Shown here: positions 40,323-49,257 of the stretch, piece after piece
Position numbering within the stretch: position 1 is the stretch's first letter
Layout: every line of letters starts with the position of its first letter
Source: Ramlibacter sp.
Lineage (GTDB): Bacteria > Pseudomonadota > Gammaproteobacteria > Burkholderiales > Burkholderiaceae_C
Assembly (NCBI GenBank): GCA_028292245.1
Contig: JAQGMS010000322.1
Span: 1-64,000, forward strand
Direction: 5' to 3'
DNA length: 64,000 bases
Notes under the pieces: model-generated
Database searches by the model: none
Seen by the model: only the letters and a program-made list of their open reading frames with translations
Told to the model about the DNA's origin: nothing
Program-made: the position numbers and the translations under genes

Positions 40323-40600
40323 CGACCTCCTCCTTGCCCTGGCTGTGATGCAGAAGGCTGTGATGCGGCAGGCACCGGCGTGTGCTTAGGGCCACCGCCG
40401 GAGAAGAAGCGCAGGCGCGTCGCTTCGGCGACCTCGTGGCACTGCGCCTCGCCGATCAGGTGTCGCTCCACCTGGCACCTCACCCGCATCTCCTTCAAGC
40501 GCTCGGGATTGCGGGCCAGCGACTCCGCGGACTCAAAAGGTATGGGCTTGCCGCACCCAGCCTGCATGGCGGCGAGTATCAGGATCAGGGGTTTGCGCAT
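40319..40600 (-). CDS. TrbK-alt, putative entry-exclusion lipoprotein
   Basis: From the ATG at 40600 (GAGGTG just upstream) the protein has 93 residues with a signal peptide and a Cys (AMQAGC) for lipid attachment. The segment FESAESLARNPERLKEMRVR then CQVERHLIGEAQCHEVAEAT, with spaced Cys, is the pattern seen in the alternative TrbK/EexN proteins placed between trbJ and trbL. It would block redundant transfer into cells already carrying the element. The longer ORF to 40687 overlaps trbJ and is rejected. Confidence 0.8.
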   Translation of the reverse strand: MRKPLILILAAMQAGCGKPIPFESAESLARNPERLKEMRVRCQVERHLIGEAQCHEVAEATRLRFFSGGGPKHTPVPAASQPSASQPGQGGGR

Positions 40601-40607
40601 GTGCACC

Positions 40608-41336
40608 TCACCGACCGTAGAAGTCGACGGCATAAGGCGAGTACGGCGTGCCCTCACCCTGAAAGCGACGGCGCACTTCACGCGCACGCTCTTGCACCGC
40701 TACCTGCCGCGCCTGCTCCAGCGCGGCCGCACGGTCCTGCGTGATTTGCAGTTGCTGGGCCTGCATCGCCTGACGCGACTGCAAGGCCAGCAACTGGTTT
40801 GTCGCCTGCATCGCTTGCAATGCGCCTGTGGCTGACTGGCTGCGATTCACCAGGTCGGTCAAGGTCCGCTCGTCCGACGTGAAGTTCTGCACTGCCTGCG
40901 ACTGCACCTTGGTTGCGGTGCGCAGTGCTTCGAGCGAGTTGGTCCAGCGCATGCGCGCATCGGCCCCCATCTGCGTGCCCGAGATCGCCGCCGTGTACGA
41001 CTCAGGGTAAAGCCGTCGGAATTCAGTCTCCATCTGCGCGATGTTGAACGCCAGGCCCTGGCCTTGCTGAATCAGCTGGTTCGTCGCCGACAAGGCGGCG
41101 CGCAGCTCGCCCAGCGCACTGAAATCCAGACTCGTGAGGTTGCGCGCCTGGTTCGTCAGCATCTGTGCCTCGTTCTGCAGCTGACGGATCTGGTTGTTGA
41201 TCTGCTCCAGCGTGCGCGCAGCTGTGAGGATGTTCTGCGAGTAGTTCGAGGGATCGAAGACGATCCACTGCGCGTGCGCGGCTGGTCCAAGGGCGATCAG
41301 CGATGCCGCGGCGGCGGCGAGAAAGTGCTTCTTCAT
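40608..41336 (-). CDS. trbJ: TrbJ, conjugal transfer protein (VirB5-like)
   Basis: The 242-residue protein has a signal peptide (cleavage after AAHA) and a mature start QWIVFDPSNYSQNILTAART. Long coiled-coil helices follow (EQINNQIRQLQNEAQMLTNQ), together with a Gln-rich LQAMQATNQLLALQSRQAMQ stretch typical of P-type TrbJ. It is a minor pilus component and adhesin. It overlaps trbE by 4 nt. Confidence 0.94.
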   Translation of the reverse strand: MKKHFLAAAAASLIALGPAAHAQWIVFDPSNYSQNILTAARTLEQINNQIRQLQNEAQMLTNQARNLTSLDFSALGELRAALSATNQLIQQGQGLAFNIAQMETEFRRLYPESYTAAISGTQMGADARMRWTNSLEALRTATKVQSQAVQNFTSDERTLTDLVNRSQSATGALQAMQATNQLLALQSRQAMQAQQLQITQDRAAALEQARQVAVQERAREVRRRFQGEGTPYSPYAVDFYGR

Positions 41337-43762
41337 GGCGAGTTCTCCTGAGGTGAGGAAGGGAAGGATGGGATGAGGTCAGCGGCCCAAGCGAGGCCGC
41401 GATGGCGCAGCCAGGCTGCCGCGAAGCCCGAGGAGGTAGCGGCGGCGGACACCTTGTCGAAGGCCCGCTGGTCCTCCGGCGTGGAAGCACCAGCGAAGGC
41501 CAGCGCCACGGGCCCAAGTCCGAGGTCGAAGACGCGGTTGCCCAGCCGCGACTGGTAGTAGTAATCTCGCTTGGGTTGTGCGGTCGCGACGATCTCGATC
41601 TGCCGGGTGTTGAGCCCGAAGCCTTCGTAGATCACCCGAATCTGCGGCTCGGCCGCCTGCGGGTTCGGAAGGAAGATTCGGCTCGCGCAGCTCTCCACGA
41701 TAGCCGGCGCGATGGTCGAGTCCTTGATGTCTGCGAGGGACTGCGTGGCGAAGATTACGGAGACGTTCTTCTTGCGCAGCGCTTTAAGCCATTGGCGGAT
41801 ACGCGAGGCGAATACTGGTTCGTCCAGGAAGAGCCAGGCCTCATCGAGAATTAACAAAGTCGGCGCACCATCGAATCGTTCGTCGAAGCGAGCGAACAGG
41901 TAGCCCAGCACCGCCAACACGGCGGCCTTGCTGTGCATCAGCTCTTCCATCTCGAAACCCTGCACAGTGGCAGCGCCGAGCCGGTCCCTATCGGCATCGA
42001 GCAGCTTTCCGTGGGCACCGCCGAGCACGTAAGGCTTGAGGGCTTGCCGGAGTGCGTTGGACTGCAGCAGCACCGACAGGCCTGTCATGGTTCGCTGTTC
42101 AAGGGGTGCGGTGGCCAGGCTATTGAGTGCGGACCAGACGGCGTCCTTCTCGGGCGGCCCAACGGCGACGCCTTCCTGCAGCAAGCGCCCCTCGACCCAC
42201 TCGGCCGCCCAGGTGCGATAGCCGTCCTGGTCGATGCGTGCCAACGGCTGGAATGCAATGGCGCCGTCAGTGCCGAGGTCGTAGTGTTCGCCACCGAGCC
42301 CAAGGATGGTCGCTCGCATCGAGCGCCCCATGTCGAAGGCGAAAATGCGCGAACCCGGATAGCGGCGGAACTGCAGTGCGAGCGTCGCGAGCAGAACCGA
42401 CTTGCCCATGCCGGTCGGCCCGACGATCAACGTGTGTCCCACATCGCCGATGTGCGTGACCAGCCGGAATGGCGTCGCACCATCGGTGCGGGTGACGATC
42501 AAGGGCGGACCATCAAGGTGCGCATTGCCCTCCGGCCCCGCCCACACGGCCGACACCGGCATCATGTGGGCAAGGTTCAGCGTCGAGACGATGGGCTGGC
42601 GGACGTTGGCGTAGGCATGCCCGGGCACCGACGACAACCATGCGTCAACCGCATTCAAGGTCTCAGGAATGGTGACGAAGCCGCGACCCTGGATGGATCG
42701 CTCCACAGCGCGCAGCTTCTCGTCAGCCGCCGCGGCGTCGGCGTCGAGTACGGTCACTGTGGCCGTGACGTAGCCGAAGGCCACCTGGTCGCTGCCCAGC
42801 TCTTGCAGCGCCGCGTCGGCGTCCGATGCCTTGTTCGAGGCATCGGAATCCACCAGCGGGCTCTCTTGCTGGAAGATCGTCTCGCGCAGGAGGGCGACTA
42901 TGTTTTTGCGCTTGGCAAACCACTGACGGCGCAGGCGCCGCAGTTCCTTCTCCGCCTCGGCCTTGTCCAGGCACAGGAAGCGCGTGCTCCAGCGATAGGC
43001 GAAGCCCAAGCGGTTCAGGTCATCGAGCAGGCCCGGCCACGTCGAGGTCGGAAACCCGCGCACCGACAGCACCCGCAAGTGCCGATTTCCGAGCATCGGC
43101 GCCAGGCCGCCCACCAAGGGTTGGTCGGCCAGCACCGCGTCAAGATGCATCGCCACCTCGGGCACCGCCACTGCATGCCGGCGCGTGGACACGCAGCCAT
43201 GCAGGTAGGTGAGCGTCTGCGCGTCATCGAGCCAGACGATCTCTGGTAGCACTCCTTCGAGCAAGCCGAAGAGGCGTTCGGTCTCGGAAACGAAGACTTC
43301 CAGCCGCTCGCGCCAATCCACCCCTTCCGCGCGATTGTTCTCGTACAGCAATCGGGCTGCACGGGCCGTCGATTCCTCCGGCGGCAGGTACAGCAGTGTC
43401 AGGTGGTAGCTGCTTTCGAAGTGGCTGGCGTCCTCCTCGAATGCAGCACGGCGTTCTTCGTCGATCAGCCAGGACAGCGGCTCCGGGAAGATGGACTCCG
43501 GATAGTCGGCCGCTTCACGCCGCTCGGCGTCGACGAACAAGGCCCAGCCGGAGCCAAGACGCCGCAGCGCGTTGTTGAGGCGCGCCGACGTGGCGACGAG
43601 TTCGCCCTGCGTCGCACTGTCCAGATCTGGCCCGCGGAACCGCGCCGTGCGCTGGAACGAGCCATCCTTGTTGAGCACGACGCCCGGCGCCACCAGTCCC
43701 GCCCACGGTAGCCAGTCGGCCAGCAGCGCGGGGCGCTTGCGGTATTCGGTGAGATTCAACAT
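41333..43762 (-). CDS. trbE: TrbE, conjugal transfer ATPase (VirB4-like)
   Basis: With the ATG at 43762 the protein has 809 residues, the usual TrbE length. The extension to 43963 lies antisense to no start signal and overlaps trbD. It has Walker A (VGPTGMGKSVLLATLAL), Walker B (LLILDEAWLFLDEPVF) and the ATQSLADI motif following. It is the large ATPase that drives pilus assembly and channel function at the inner membrane. Confidence 0.96.
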   Translation of the reverse strand: MLNLTEYRKRPALLADWLPWAGLVAPGVVLNKDGSFQRTARFRGPDLDSATQGELVATSARLNNALRRLGSGWALFVDAERREAADYPESIFPEPLSWLIDEERRAAFEEDASHFESSYHLTLLYLPPEESTARAARLLYENNRAEGVDWRERLEVFVSETERLFGLLEGVLPEIVWLDDAQTLTYLHGCVSTRRHAVAVPEVAMHLDAVLADQPLVGGLAPMLGNRHLRVLSVRGFPTSTWPGLLDDLNRLGFAYRWSTRFLCLDKAEAEKELRRLRRQWFAKRKNIVALLRETIFQQESPLVDSDASNKASDADAALQELGSDQVAFGYVTATVTVLDADAAAADEKLRAVERSIQGRGFVTIPETLNAVDAWLSSVPGHAYANVRQPIVSTLNLAHMMPVSAVWAGPEGNAHLDGPPLIVTRTDGATPFRLVTHIGDVGHTLIVGPTGMGKSVLLATLALQFRRYPGSRIFAFDMGRSMRATILGLGGEHYDLGTDGAIAFQPLARIDQDGYRTWAAEWVEGRLLQEGVAVGPPEKDAVWSALNSLATAPLEQRTMTGLSVLLQSNALRQALKPYVLGGAHGKLLDADRDRLGAATVQGFEMEELMHSKAAVLAVLGYLFARFDERFDGAPTLLILDEAWLFLDEPVFASRIRQWLKALRKKNVSVIFATQSLADIKDSTIAPAIVESCASRIFLPNPQAAEPQIRVIYEGFGLNTRQIEIVATAQPKRDYYYQSRLGNRVFDLGLGPVALAFAGASTPEDQRAFDKVSAAATSSGFAAAWLRHRGLAWAADLIPSFPSSPQENSP

Positions 43763-43769
43763 CGTGACC

Positions 43770-44039
43770 TCACACGTCCAGCTGCTGGCGGTGCTTGATG
43801 TGCCGCGAGAAGACCGGCATGAACTGCGGGTCCAGACGCGCACCCCAGACAGCCAGGGAGTGCCCGACGATCCACAACGCGAGGCCGGGCAGCCAGAGTT
43901 GCAGCCCCAAGCCGACGGCGGCGGCCAGCGTGCCGTTGGCAATCGCCACGGTGCGAGGGGCACCGCCCAGCAGGATGGGTTCGGTCAGCGACCGGTGCAG
44001 CGGCACTTCGAAGCCGGCGATGGTCCCGGTCGCGCTCAT
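43770..44039 (-). CDS. trbD: TrbD, conjugal transfer protein (VirB3-like)
   Basis: The 89-residue protein (FEVPLHRSLTEPILLGGAPR, then two close hydrophobic segments) matches VirB3/TrbD, a small inner-membrane partner of TrbE. It starts within the last codons of trbC (ATGA overlap) and ends 7 nt before trbE. Confidence 0.93.
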   Translation of the reverse strand: MSATGTIAGFEVPLHRSLTEPILLGGAPRTVAIANGTLAAAVGLGLQLWLPGLALWIVGHSLAVWGARLDPQFMPVFSRHIKHRQQLDV

Positions 44040-44368
44040 GCCAGCACCGCCCCACCCGTGAAGCTGAAGAAGGTCAGGAAGAAGCTGGACGCCGCAAACG
44101 CGATCGACAGGCCGAACACGATCTGGATCAGCTTTCGAACGCCACCGCTGGTGTCGCCGAACGCCAGCGCGAGGCCGGTCGAGATGATGACGATCACCGC
44201 GATGATTCGTGCCACCGGCCCCTGGATGGATTCGAGCACCGACTGCAGCGGTGCCTCCCAAGGCATGTTCGAGCCGGCCGCGTGCGCGGGCAGCGCCACG
44301 GCCAGCAGCAGCGCAGCTGCGGCGGCGACGTACAGAAGCGGTTTTACGGAAAGGCCTGAAGTCGTCAT
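44036..44368 (-). CDS. trbC: TrbC, pilin precursor (VirB2-like)
   Basis: A 110-residue protein with a long signal peptide (LLYVAAAAALLLAVALPAHA) and two hydrophobic helices around IQGPVARIIAVIVIISTGLA and IQIVFGLSIAFAASSFFLTF. This is the standard TrbC/VirB2 pilin layout; P-type TrbC is matured and cyclised by TraF, which is not in this window. The start is coupled to trbB (4-nt overlap). Confidence 0.94.
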   Translation of the reverse strand: MTTSGLSVKPLLYVAAAAALLLAVALPAHAAGSNMPWEAPLQSVLESIQGPVARIIAVIVIISTGLALAFGDTSGGVRKLIQIVFGLSIAFAASSFFLTFFSFTGGAVLA

Positions 44369-45393
44369 GAAGGATCTCCTGTGGAGGAAGGGTTGGACGG
44401 AGGAAGCGGCGGGAAGGAAGACAGCTCGGTATCGAGCTGGTAGCCGTGGCTGTCATGGCCGATGACGCGAGCGATCTCGCGTACGTGGCGCGCCCGGCCG
44501 CGGCCGGCGATGAAGACGATGACGTTGACCGCCTCGGCGATCAGTGCGCGCGGGACGGTCACGCTGACCTCCTGCACCAGTTGCTCCAGCCGGGTGAGCG
44601 CGCCGTGCGCCGAACCGGCATGCACGGTCGCGATGCCGCCGGGATGCCCGGTGCCCCAGGCCTTGAGCAGGTCGAGTGCCTCGGAGCCGCGCACCTCGCC
44701 AACGACGATGCGGTCCGGCCGCAGTCGCAATGTGGCGCGCACCAGGTCGGCCATGGTGCTCACGCCCGGCTCGGTTCGCATGCCCACGTGGTCGTCAGAG
44801 CGGCACTGCAACTCCACCGTGTCTTCGAGGATCAGCACCCGATCGCGCGTCTCGGCGATCTCGTCGAGCAAGGCATTGGCCAGCGTCGTCTTGCCGGTGC
44901 TGGTACCGCCCGCGATGACGATGTTCACGCGCTCGCGTACCGCGCGGCGCAGAAACACGGCCTGGTCCTCGGCCATCACGCCGTCGGCCACGTACTGGGC
45001 GAGCGTCATGATGCGCAGTGCTCGCTTGCGGATCGCAAAGGAAGGCGCGCGCACGACGGGCGGCAACACGCCCAGGAAGCGTTCGCCGGTCTCAGGCAAC
45101 TCGGCCGACAGGATCGGTGCGCCCGCATGTACCTCCGTGCGCACGTGCGCGGCCACCAGCCGGATGATTCGCTCGGCTACGGCTGGCGACAGGGCGGTGC
45201 CAGTGGCCTCGCGGCCGGTACCCAGCCGGTCCACCCAAAGCGAGCCATCAGGGTTCAACAAGACTTCGACGACTTCAGGGTCCTCCAACGCTGCCGCGAT
45301 CTCTGGCCCCATGGCCGTGCGCAACATGCGGATGCGCCGCTCCAACGAGGCGTCGATGGCGTTCGGCTCAGGCGGAATCACGTTGAACCTCAT
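44365..45393 (-). CDS. trbB: TrbB, conjugal transfer ATPase (VirB11-like)
   Basis: Using the Met at 45393 (RFNVIPPEPNAIDASLERRI) the protein has 342 residues, close to other TrbB proteins. Starts at 45489 or 45462 would overlap the CopG-type gene by about 100 nt. Walker A is seen in IAGGTSTGKTTLANALLDEI, followed by the Asp box LILEDTVELQC and a His box (GTGHPGGIATVHAGSAHGAL). It is the hexameric secretion ATPase at the base of the T4SS. Confidence 0.94.
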   Translation of the reverse strand: MRFNVIPPEPNAIDASLERRIRMLRTAMGPEIAAALEDPEVVEVLLNPDGSLWVDRLGTGREATGTALSPAVAERIIRLVAAHVRTEVHAGAPILSAELPETGERFLGVLPPVVRAPSFAIRKRALRIMTLAQYVADGVMAEDQAVFLRRAVRERVNIVIAGGTSTGKTTLANALLDEIAETRDRVLILEDTVELQCRSDDHVGMRTEPGVSTMADLVRATLRLRPDRIVVGEVRGSEALDLLKAWGTGHPGGIATVHAGSAHGALTRLEQLVQEVSVTVPRALIAEAVNVIVFIAGRGRARHVREIARVIGHDSHGYQLDTELSSFPPLPPSNPSSTGDPS

Positions 45394-45850
45394 CAGCGCC
45401 GGTGCTTGGCTCTGCGCTCGGCTGTTTCGGTTCGCCAGCTTCAGCAGGTCCGATGTCTTCATGGACTTCGCGCACCAAGCTGCGCCCACGCTGGATGTGG
45501 CGCGCGAGCTGTTCGATGAACTGCGCGTAGCGGGCGCGGCCTTGTGCGCGCACCGCCTCCTGCTGACCCTCTGGCACGGGCAGCGAGACCGTCAGAAAGT
45601 AGCGGATGTAGAGGGCGGTCGTCTCGATCAGCACGTTCTGGTCGCGTTCCAATCGGTCGAATTGACGCGAGAGCCGGTCCAGACGCTTGGCGATAGCTGC
45701 TTCGCGCTGGTCCTCGCCATCCGGCGATAGGAAGGAAGCCAGCGCAGCAGCGATCACGGCGGACTTCGATACGCCTTTGTGTGCGGCAACCTGGTCCAGC
45801 CGTTTCACATGGTCCGGCTCGATAAAGATGTTCAGGCGGGCGCGGGTCAT
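45368..45850 (-). CDS. CopG-type ribbon-helix-helix protein of the conjugation operon
   Basis: The 160-residue protein starts with an RHH fold (MTRARLNIFIEPDHVKRLDQ, then AAHKGVSKSAVIAAALASFL) typical of CopG regulators. It continues into a helical region with RLDRLSRQFDRLERDQNVLI (coiled coil). Genes of this kind stand between traG and trbB in Tn4371-like elements. It overlaps traG by ATGA and trbB by about 26 nt. It may autoregulate the operon. Confidence 0.85.
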   Translation of the reverse strand: MTRARLNIFIEPDHVKRLDQVAAHKGVSKSAVIAAALASFLSPDGEDQREAAIAKRLDRLSRQFDRLERDQNVLIETTALYIRYFLTVSLPVPEGQQEAVRAQGRARYAQFIEQLARHIQRGRSLVREVHEDIGPAEAGEPKQPSAEPSTGADEVQRDSA

Positions 45851-47850
45851 AGCGCGATCCCATCGTCAGGGTCCAGCGGGGCCAGTCGCGCGGTGCGCAT
45901 CAGTTGCCGGTCCACGTCCTGAGGCCGAAGCGGGGCGTCGTCTTCGTCGTCGAGCACCAACAGGCCGTCAGCGTCTTGTGGCAACGGTGCATCGGCGGCG
46001 ATATCCAGCTCGGGCTTGAGCTGATGGCCACCCTCGTCGACCATGCCGATGGCATCTCCGGTTAGTGAAGGCATCCGCGCGACCAGCGGTGGCAGTCCGC
46101 TCCAGTCGTCAGGCCGTATCGCTGGTCGGTCCGCATAGACGCCCTCGGCCAGCACCGGCGCAGGCAGGACGCGCGAAGTGAAGTTCAGGTCCTGGTAGTA
46201 CCGCAGCTTCTTCGCCTTGATGGGCGGATGTCCCGAGACCATCACCACGGCGTCGTCAGGCGGCAGCTGCATCACTTCGCCCGGCGTGAGAAGCGGCCGG
46301 GCCGTCTCCTGACGCGACACCATCAGGTGGCCCAACCAGGGCGCAAGCCGGTGGCCCGCATAGTTTCGCTGGGCGCGCAATTCGGTCGCGGTGCCAAGCG
46401 CCTCGGAGATGCGCTTGGCCGTGCGTTCGTCGTTCGTTGCGAACGCAATGCGCACGTGGCAGTTGTCCAGGATCGAGTGGTTCTGGCCGTAGGCCTTGTC
46501 GATCTGGTTGAGCGATTGCGCGATCAGGAAGGCGCGCAGACCGTAGCCCGCCATGAACGCTAGAGCCGACTCGAAGAAGTCCAGGCGGCCCAGCGCCGGG
46601 AACTCGTCGAGCATCAGCAGCAGCTTGTGCTTGCGCGCGATGCCGTCCGAGCCGTCCAGCGATTCGGTCAGCCGCCGGCCGACCTGATTGAGGATCAAGC
46701 GGATCAACGGCTTGGTGCGGCTGATGTCCGAGGGCGGGACGACCAGGTAGAGCGACACCGGGTGCGCGGCCGAGATGAGGTCCGCGATGCGCCAGTCGCA
46801 GCGCGAAGTGACTTGGGCTACCGTGGGGTCTCGGTACAGGCCCAGGAAGCTCATCGCCGTGGACAGCACACCCGAGCGCTCGTTGTCGCTCTTGTTCAGC
46901 ACTTCTCGTGCAGCCGAAGCGACGACGGGATGGACCTCTTCGCCGAGATGCCCGGTGGTCATCATCCGGTGCAGCGTCACCTCGAACGGGCACGCTGGAT
47001 CTGACAGAAAGTTGCCCACGCCGCGCAGCGTCTTGTCCTCGCCGGCGTAGAGGACATGCAGGATGGCGCCGACCAGCAAGGCATGGCTGGTCTTCTCCCA
47101 GTGGTTGCGCCGCTCCAGCGCCCCTTCGGGGTCGACCAGTATGTCGGCAATGTTCTGCACGTCGCGCACTTCGTGCATGCCGCGCCGCACTTCGAGCAGA
47201 GGGTTGTACGCGGCCGATTTGGCATCGGTCGGGTTGAACAGCAGGCAGTGCGAAAACCGCGCGCGCCATCCTGCAGTGAGGCTCCAGTTCTCGCCTTTGA
47301 TGTCGTGGATCACGGCCGAGCCCGGCCACGCCAGCAGAGAAGGCACGACCAAGCCCACGCCTTTGCCGGAGCGCGTGGGGGCAAAGGCCATCACGTGCTC
47401 CGGACCTTCGTGGCGCAAGTAGTCGGCGTCCTTGTGCGCGGTCTTGCCAAGGAACACCCCGGCAGGCCGAGTCAGGCCGGCATCGGCGATCTCCTCACGC
47501 TCGGCCCATCGAGCGGAACCGTAGGTCGTGACCCGCTTGGCCAGCCGCGAACGCCATACCGCCATGCCGATGGCTGCGCCGGTGGCGAGCATCCCACTCG
47601 AAGCGGCGATGATCCCGCCCCGTTCAAATATCTTGGGTGCGTAGGCACCGTAGAAATACCACCACTCGAAAAGCTTCCAGGGTTCGTAGACCGGCAGGCC
47701 GGAAACGTTGAACCACGGCGGCCCAAGCCGCGCCTGGTGTGCCAGGGCATACGCGGTCCACTGGGTGCCCGCCCAGACGCCACCGAGGGCAACACCCAGC
47801 ACCACAACAACCTGTCCAAACAAAATGCCTGTCGCACCCCTCCTCGACAT
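45847..47850 (-). CDS. traG: TraG, type IV coupling protein (VirD4-like)
   Basis: The 667-residue protein has two N-terminal membrane segments (about 8-35 and 62-95). The ATPase domain has Walker A in FAPTRSGKGVGLVVPSLLAW, Walker B in LLLMLDEFPALGRL and ALAFMAGYGLRAFLIAQSLN. It recruits the relaxase-DNA complex to the channel. AAGGAG stands 10 nt before the ATG. The relaxase it should serve is not in this window. Confidence 0.95.
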   Translation of the reverse strand: MSRRGATGILFGQVVVVLGVALGGVWAGTQWTAYALAHQARLGPPWFNVSGLPVYEPWKLFEWWYFYGAYAPKIFERGGIIAASSGMLATGAAIGMAVWRSRLAKRVTTYGSARWAEREEIADAGLTRPAGVFLGKTAHKDADYLRHEGPEHVMAFAPTRSGKGVGLVVPSLLAWPGSAVIHDIKGENWSLTAGWRARFSHCLLFNPTDAKSAAYNPLLEVRRGMHEVRDVQNIADILVDPEGALERRNHWEKTSHALLVGAILHVLYAGEDKTLRGVGNFLSDPACPFEVTLHRMMTTGHLGEEVHPVVASAAREVLNKSDNERSGVLSTAMSFLGLYRDPTVAQVTSRCDWRIADLISAAHPVSLYLVVPPSDISRTKPLIRLILNQVGRRLTESLDGSDGIARKHKLLLMLDEFPALGRLDFFESALAFMAGYGLRAFLIAQSLNQIDKAYGQNHSILDNCHVRIAFATNDERTAKRISEALGTATELRAQRNYAGHRLAPWLGHLMVSRQETARPLLTPGEVMQLPPDDAVVMVSGHPPIKAKKLRYYQDLNFTSRVLPAPVLAEGVYADRPAIRPDDWSGLPPLVARMPSLTGDAIGMVDEGGHQLKPELDIAADAPLPQDADGLLVLDDEDDAPLRPQDVDRQLMRTARLAPLDPDDGIAL

Positions 47851-48131
47851 GAGCTACTACTCCTTTGCGTCTTAGTTCCAGCGCGCACGTGCCGCAACGG
47901 CACCGCTTGCCCGAGTCTGGAATCGAGTCGCCAAAACACACACCCATCGGGGCGTGACGGAGCGGGGTGAGGAGTACGCCTACGGAAATCGCCGCCTCGG
48001 ACAGGATGAAGTGCAGGCCCCTTCGCCTGCAAACTCATCGGCGAGCCGCTAGGATCGCGAAGGATGCGGTCTGTGTCCAAGGCCGTTTGCGCCACGCCGC
48101 ACTAATGCAAGCGCAACAGCCGTAACGATTG
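47851..48131. other. Gap between traG and the LysR gene
   Basis: These 281 nt carry only the traG ribosome site at the left end. I see no small gene with a credible start, and no hairpin with a T-run. The promoter for the traG-trb operon should be here; I could not identify a clear -35/-10 pair. Confidence 0.35.
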
Positions 48132-49016
48132 CTACAACGTTTTGGCGTGCGCAACGAAACGCTGCAACGCATCGGGCAAGCCGAAGCGCTGGTGCTTGTA
48201 GAGCACGAAGGTCGTGATGCGCTCGTCCTCGCGTAGCGGAATAGCTACAACGTCCGAGCGACGCAACGTAGCGATGTGGCCCGCGTCTCCCACTCCCACG
48301 CCCAGGCCGGCCGCGATGCGCGTCACGTAGCCGCTCAAGGTGCAGGCTTCTCCGGCGATTGCGGGAGAAGCGGTATGGCGCTGCAGGATTGCTCGCATCT
48401 GTTGCGATAGGCCCGGTTGCCGGCCAGCATGATAGGACAGCAGTGGAAAGGCAAGCAGCTCGGCGAGAGCAAGCTCTGGCCACGACGCTAGCTCATGCTC
48501 GGGCGGTAGAAGCGCCATAGCCGAATAGCTCCAAGCTGGCTGCTGCGCGATAGCGTCGTCATCCGGCAAACCGAAGGAGAATCCCGCATCAAGTTCCTCG
48601 CGCTGCAACGCTTGCGCCAACTCCGGTGCACGCATCTCTGTCAGCTCGAGCGAGATCTCCGGGGCCACACAGCGCCAGCCAACCAGGCACTGAGAGAGCT
48701 TGGGTTGGGCGATGCCATCAGCCACGCCAATACGCAGCGGTGCGCGAAACCGGGCATCTGTCTCACGCACTGCGCGCTGGGCGCGCTCCATGCGGATGAA
48801 CACTTTGCGGGCGTCCTTCAACAGTCGCAGTCCTGCCGGAGTCAGATGCAATTTGCGTGGTGCGCGCACGAACAATTGCACACCCAGTTGGTCCTCCAGA
48901 TCGCGAACGGTCCGCGACAGCGGCGTCTGGTCGATATGGATACGCTCGGCGGCACGGCGGAAGTTCAACTCCTCGGCGACGGCAATAAAATAGCGTAGAT
49001 GTCGTAGCTCAATCAT
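48132..49016 (-). CDS. LysR-family regulator of the conjugation module (TraR-like in Tn4371-type elements)
   Basis: A 294-residue LTTR: MIELRHLRYFIAVAEELNFR, HTH AAERIHIDQTPLSRTVRDLE and LHLTPAGLRLLKDA. The DQTPLSR helix is the version seen in regulators encoded next to traG in Tn4371-family elements, where a LysR-type traR is described. It points in the same direction as traG, 281 nt upstream. It likely controls transfer genes; the inducer is unknown. Confidence 0.85.
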   Translation of the reverse strand: MIELRHLRYFIAVAEELNFRRAAERIHIDQTPLSRTVRDLEDQLGVQLFVRAPRKLHLTPAGLRLLKDARKVFIRMERAQRAVRETDARFRAPLRIGVADGIAQPKLSQCLVGWRCVAPEISLELTEMRAPELAQALQREELDAGFSFGLPDDDAIAQQPAWSYSAMALLPPEHELASWPELALAELLAFPLLSYHAGRQPGLSQQMRAILQRHTASPAIAGEACTLSGYVTRIAAGLGVGVGDAGHIATLRRSDVVAIPLREDERITTFVLYKHQRFGLPDALQRFVAHAKTL

Positions 49017-49257
49017 TTCGCCTCGCCGAAGGACTGTGAATCAGTGCACGGCGAGACCATGATGAAAGCGACAAGAATGATCTAGATGCGTGACAGCGAC
49101 ATCGATGCAGATCATTGATTTTCCTCCTTTATGATTTCCTTCCAACGTGATTCATGAGCATCTTCGCGCCCTAGTTAAAACGGCTTCATAACATGCTCGG
49201 TTAGCTACTCGAGTGAACGGATCATATGGATGTGGGCATGTCCAGGCTGAACAATGA

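Noticed and set aside
41933..43249. 438-codon open frame on the plus strand
   Set aside because: Shadow of trbE, whose Walker motifs and length are unmistakable.
44446..45730. Two long plus-strand open frames
   Set aside because: Antisense to trbB and the CopG-type gene, with no protein-like composition.
49017..49257. Possible element end or attachment site between the LysR gene and the glutaminase gene
   Set aside because: I looked for a direct repeat matching the region near 35560 or 32400 and found none convincing by eye.
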